Below are positions 29,593 to 30,137 of a stretch of DNA of 30,137 nt, piece by piece (positions within the stretch are counted from its first letter, which is position 1; the number at the start of each line of letters is the position of its first letter). Source of the DNA: DATLCI01 sp046714215 (GTDB taxonomy: Bacteria > Acidobacteriota > Terriglobia > Terriglobales > Acidobacteriaceae). The translations under genes were made by a program, and so were the position numbers. Below the pieces are notes generated by a model. The model had not been told where the DNA came from and ran no database searches. It saw nothing but the letters and a program-made list of their open reading frames with translations. The stretch lies in contig JBKKBM010000014.1 in assembly GCA_046714215.1 (NCBI GenBank), positions 1-30,137 of the forward strand, written 5' to 3'.

Positions 29593-29621
29593 TTGACGAA
29601 GATAGCAACAGCGATGAGAAT
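29593..29621 (+). promoter_or_regulatory. Promoter for the NDT-like gene
   Basis: TTGACG (29593-29598, five of six) is followed by a 17-base spacer and GAGAAT (29616-29621, four of six). The predicted transcript starts near 29628, only a few bases before the ATG at 29633. Confidence 0.5.
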
Positions 29622-29632
29622 CAAAAGTGCGG

Positions 29633-30127
29633 ATGCGTATCTATCTATCAGGCGCCATTGAGCATGCGCCCGACCACGGGCGGCATTGGCGCGCTGCCCT
29701 TACCCCATTTCTGGAAGGCTTGGGCCACGAGGTCTATGACCCGGCGGCCGACGCCAAGAAGAACCTGGATGCGGTGGAGGTAGAGCACTTCCGGGAGTGG
29801 AAGCGGACAGACTTGGGGCGGTTTCAGGTGACAATGCGCAAGATCATCGCCTACGACCTTGACATTATCGAACAACGGACGGACGCGATCATCTGCTACT
29901 GGGATGAGCATTGCAGCCAGGGCGCGGGGACCCAGGGTGAGCTGACCGTGGCCCACCGGCTAGGGTTGCCGGTGTATCTAGTGACCGCGCTGCCGGCGGA
30001 AAAGATCAGCGGATGGATCCTGGGATGCAGCACCCAGATCTTTCCCAGCGTGGATGCGCTGCAAGCGCATTTCGCGTCGAGGGTTGCGGGGCAGAGAGCG
30101 GAAGTAGAGGAAGTCATATCCGAATGA
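29633..30127 (+). CDS. Nucleoside 2-deoxyribosyltransferase-like protein
   Basis: This 164-residue protein has a Rossmann-like fold of the nucleoside 2-deoxyribosyltransferase/DNPH1 superfamily. It starts MRIYLSGAIEHA, has GHEVYDPAAD (31-40) and a DLDIIEQRTDAIICYW strand with Asp77. The motif GTQGELTVAHRLGLPVYLVT follows, in which Glu103 matches the catalytic nucleophile of the family. Such enzymes cleave or exchange the base of deoxynucleosides/nucleotides. I use the ATG at 29633; a GTG at 29627 is possible. The stop lies just inside the end of the window. Confidence 0.72.
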   Translation: MRIYLSGAIEHAPDHGRHWRAALTPFLEGLGHEVYDPAADAKKNLDAVEVEHFREWKRTDLGRFQVTMRKIIAYDLDIIEQRTDAIICYWDEHCSQGAGTQGELTVAHRLGLPVYLVTALPAEKISGWILGCSTQIFPSVDALQAHFASRVAGQRAEVEEVISE

Positions 30128-30137
30128 TGAATTTTGC

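Overview
This 30 kb GC-rich window looks like chromosomal DNA from an Acidobacteriota bacterium (Terriglobia/Koribacter-like). That placement is inferred from gene content and style: a NAD-type isocitrate dehydrogenase beside nrdR, a cupredoxin-like lipoprotein with heme A synthesis genes and a DUF420 protein, many TPR proteins, secreted S9 peptidases, and short palindromic repeats in the gaps. I see no tRNA, rRNA, CRISPR array, transposase, phage or plasmid gene. Most of the window is ordinary core and semi-core chromosome.

Layout. (1) 1-500: a probable small RNA on the minus strand with its own promoter and terminator, divergent from a small hydrophilic protein gene. (2) 530-8145, all minus strand: korA-korB (2-oxoacid:ferredoxin oxidoreductase), a dihydrodipicolinate synthase/4-hydroxy-2-oxoglutarate aldolase-like protein coupled to a TfoX-N-like protein, a small unknown protein, a D-2-hydroxyacid dehydrogenase, a GAF-like protein and a membrane-anchored TPR protein. 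(3) 8212-18658, plus strand: HAD phosphatase, lytic transglycosylase, flippase-like membrane protein, nrdR with isocitrate dehydrogenase, then a respiratory assembly block (cupredoxin-like lipoprotein, ctaA, ctaB, ABC ATPase, ABC permease, DUF420) and ssb. (4) 18886-22658, plus strand: secreted S9 peptidase, a GH71/GH99-like lipoprotein and cyaY. (5) 22664-27639: aroA (minus), a secreted TPR protein (plus) with a structured 5' leader, then a minus-strand run of TPR protein, PspC protein and alpha/beta hydrolase. (6) 27727-30127: a regulatory cluster with a small HTH protein, a sigma-28-type sigma factor followed by a very small FlgM-like open frame, an orphan OmpR/PhoB-type DNA-binding domain, and a divergent nucleoside 2-deoxyribosyltransferase-like protein.

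How the genes work together. korAB, isocitrate dehydrogenase and the heme A/oxidase-assembly block describe an aerobic organism feeding reduced carriers from 2-oxoacids into a heme-copper oxidase. The overlapping ctaA-ctaB-ABC-DUF420 run suggests one assembly operon. The sigma factor and the FlgM-like frame look like a sigma/anti-sigma pair, but no flagellar gene is present here. Several genes (cyaY, HAD phosphatase, alpha/beta hydrolase) have a -10 hexamer ending six bases before the start codon, which points to leaderless mRNAs.

The most interesting items are the mini FlgM-like frame, the 5' small RNA locus, the structured leader before the 24163 gene, the orphan effector domain with nested inverted repeats in its divergent promoter region, and the ABC transporter inside the heme A cluster. 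All functional statements rest on reading motifs by eye; no searches were run.
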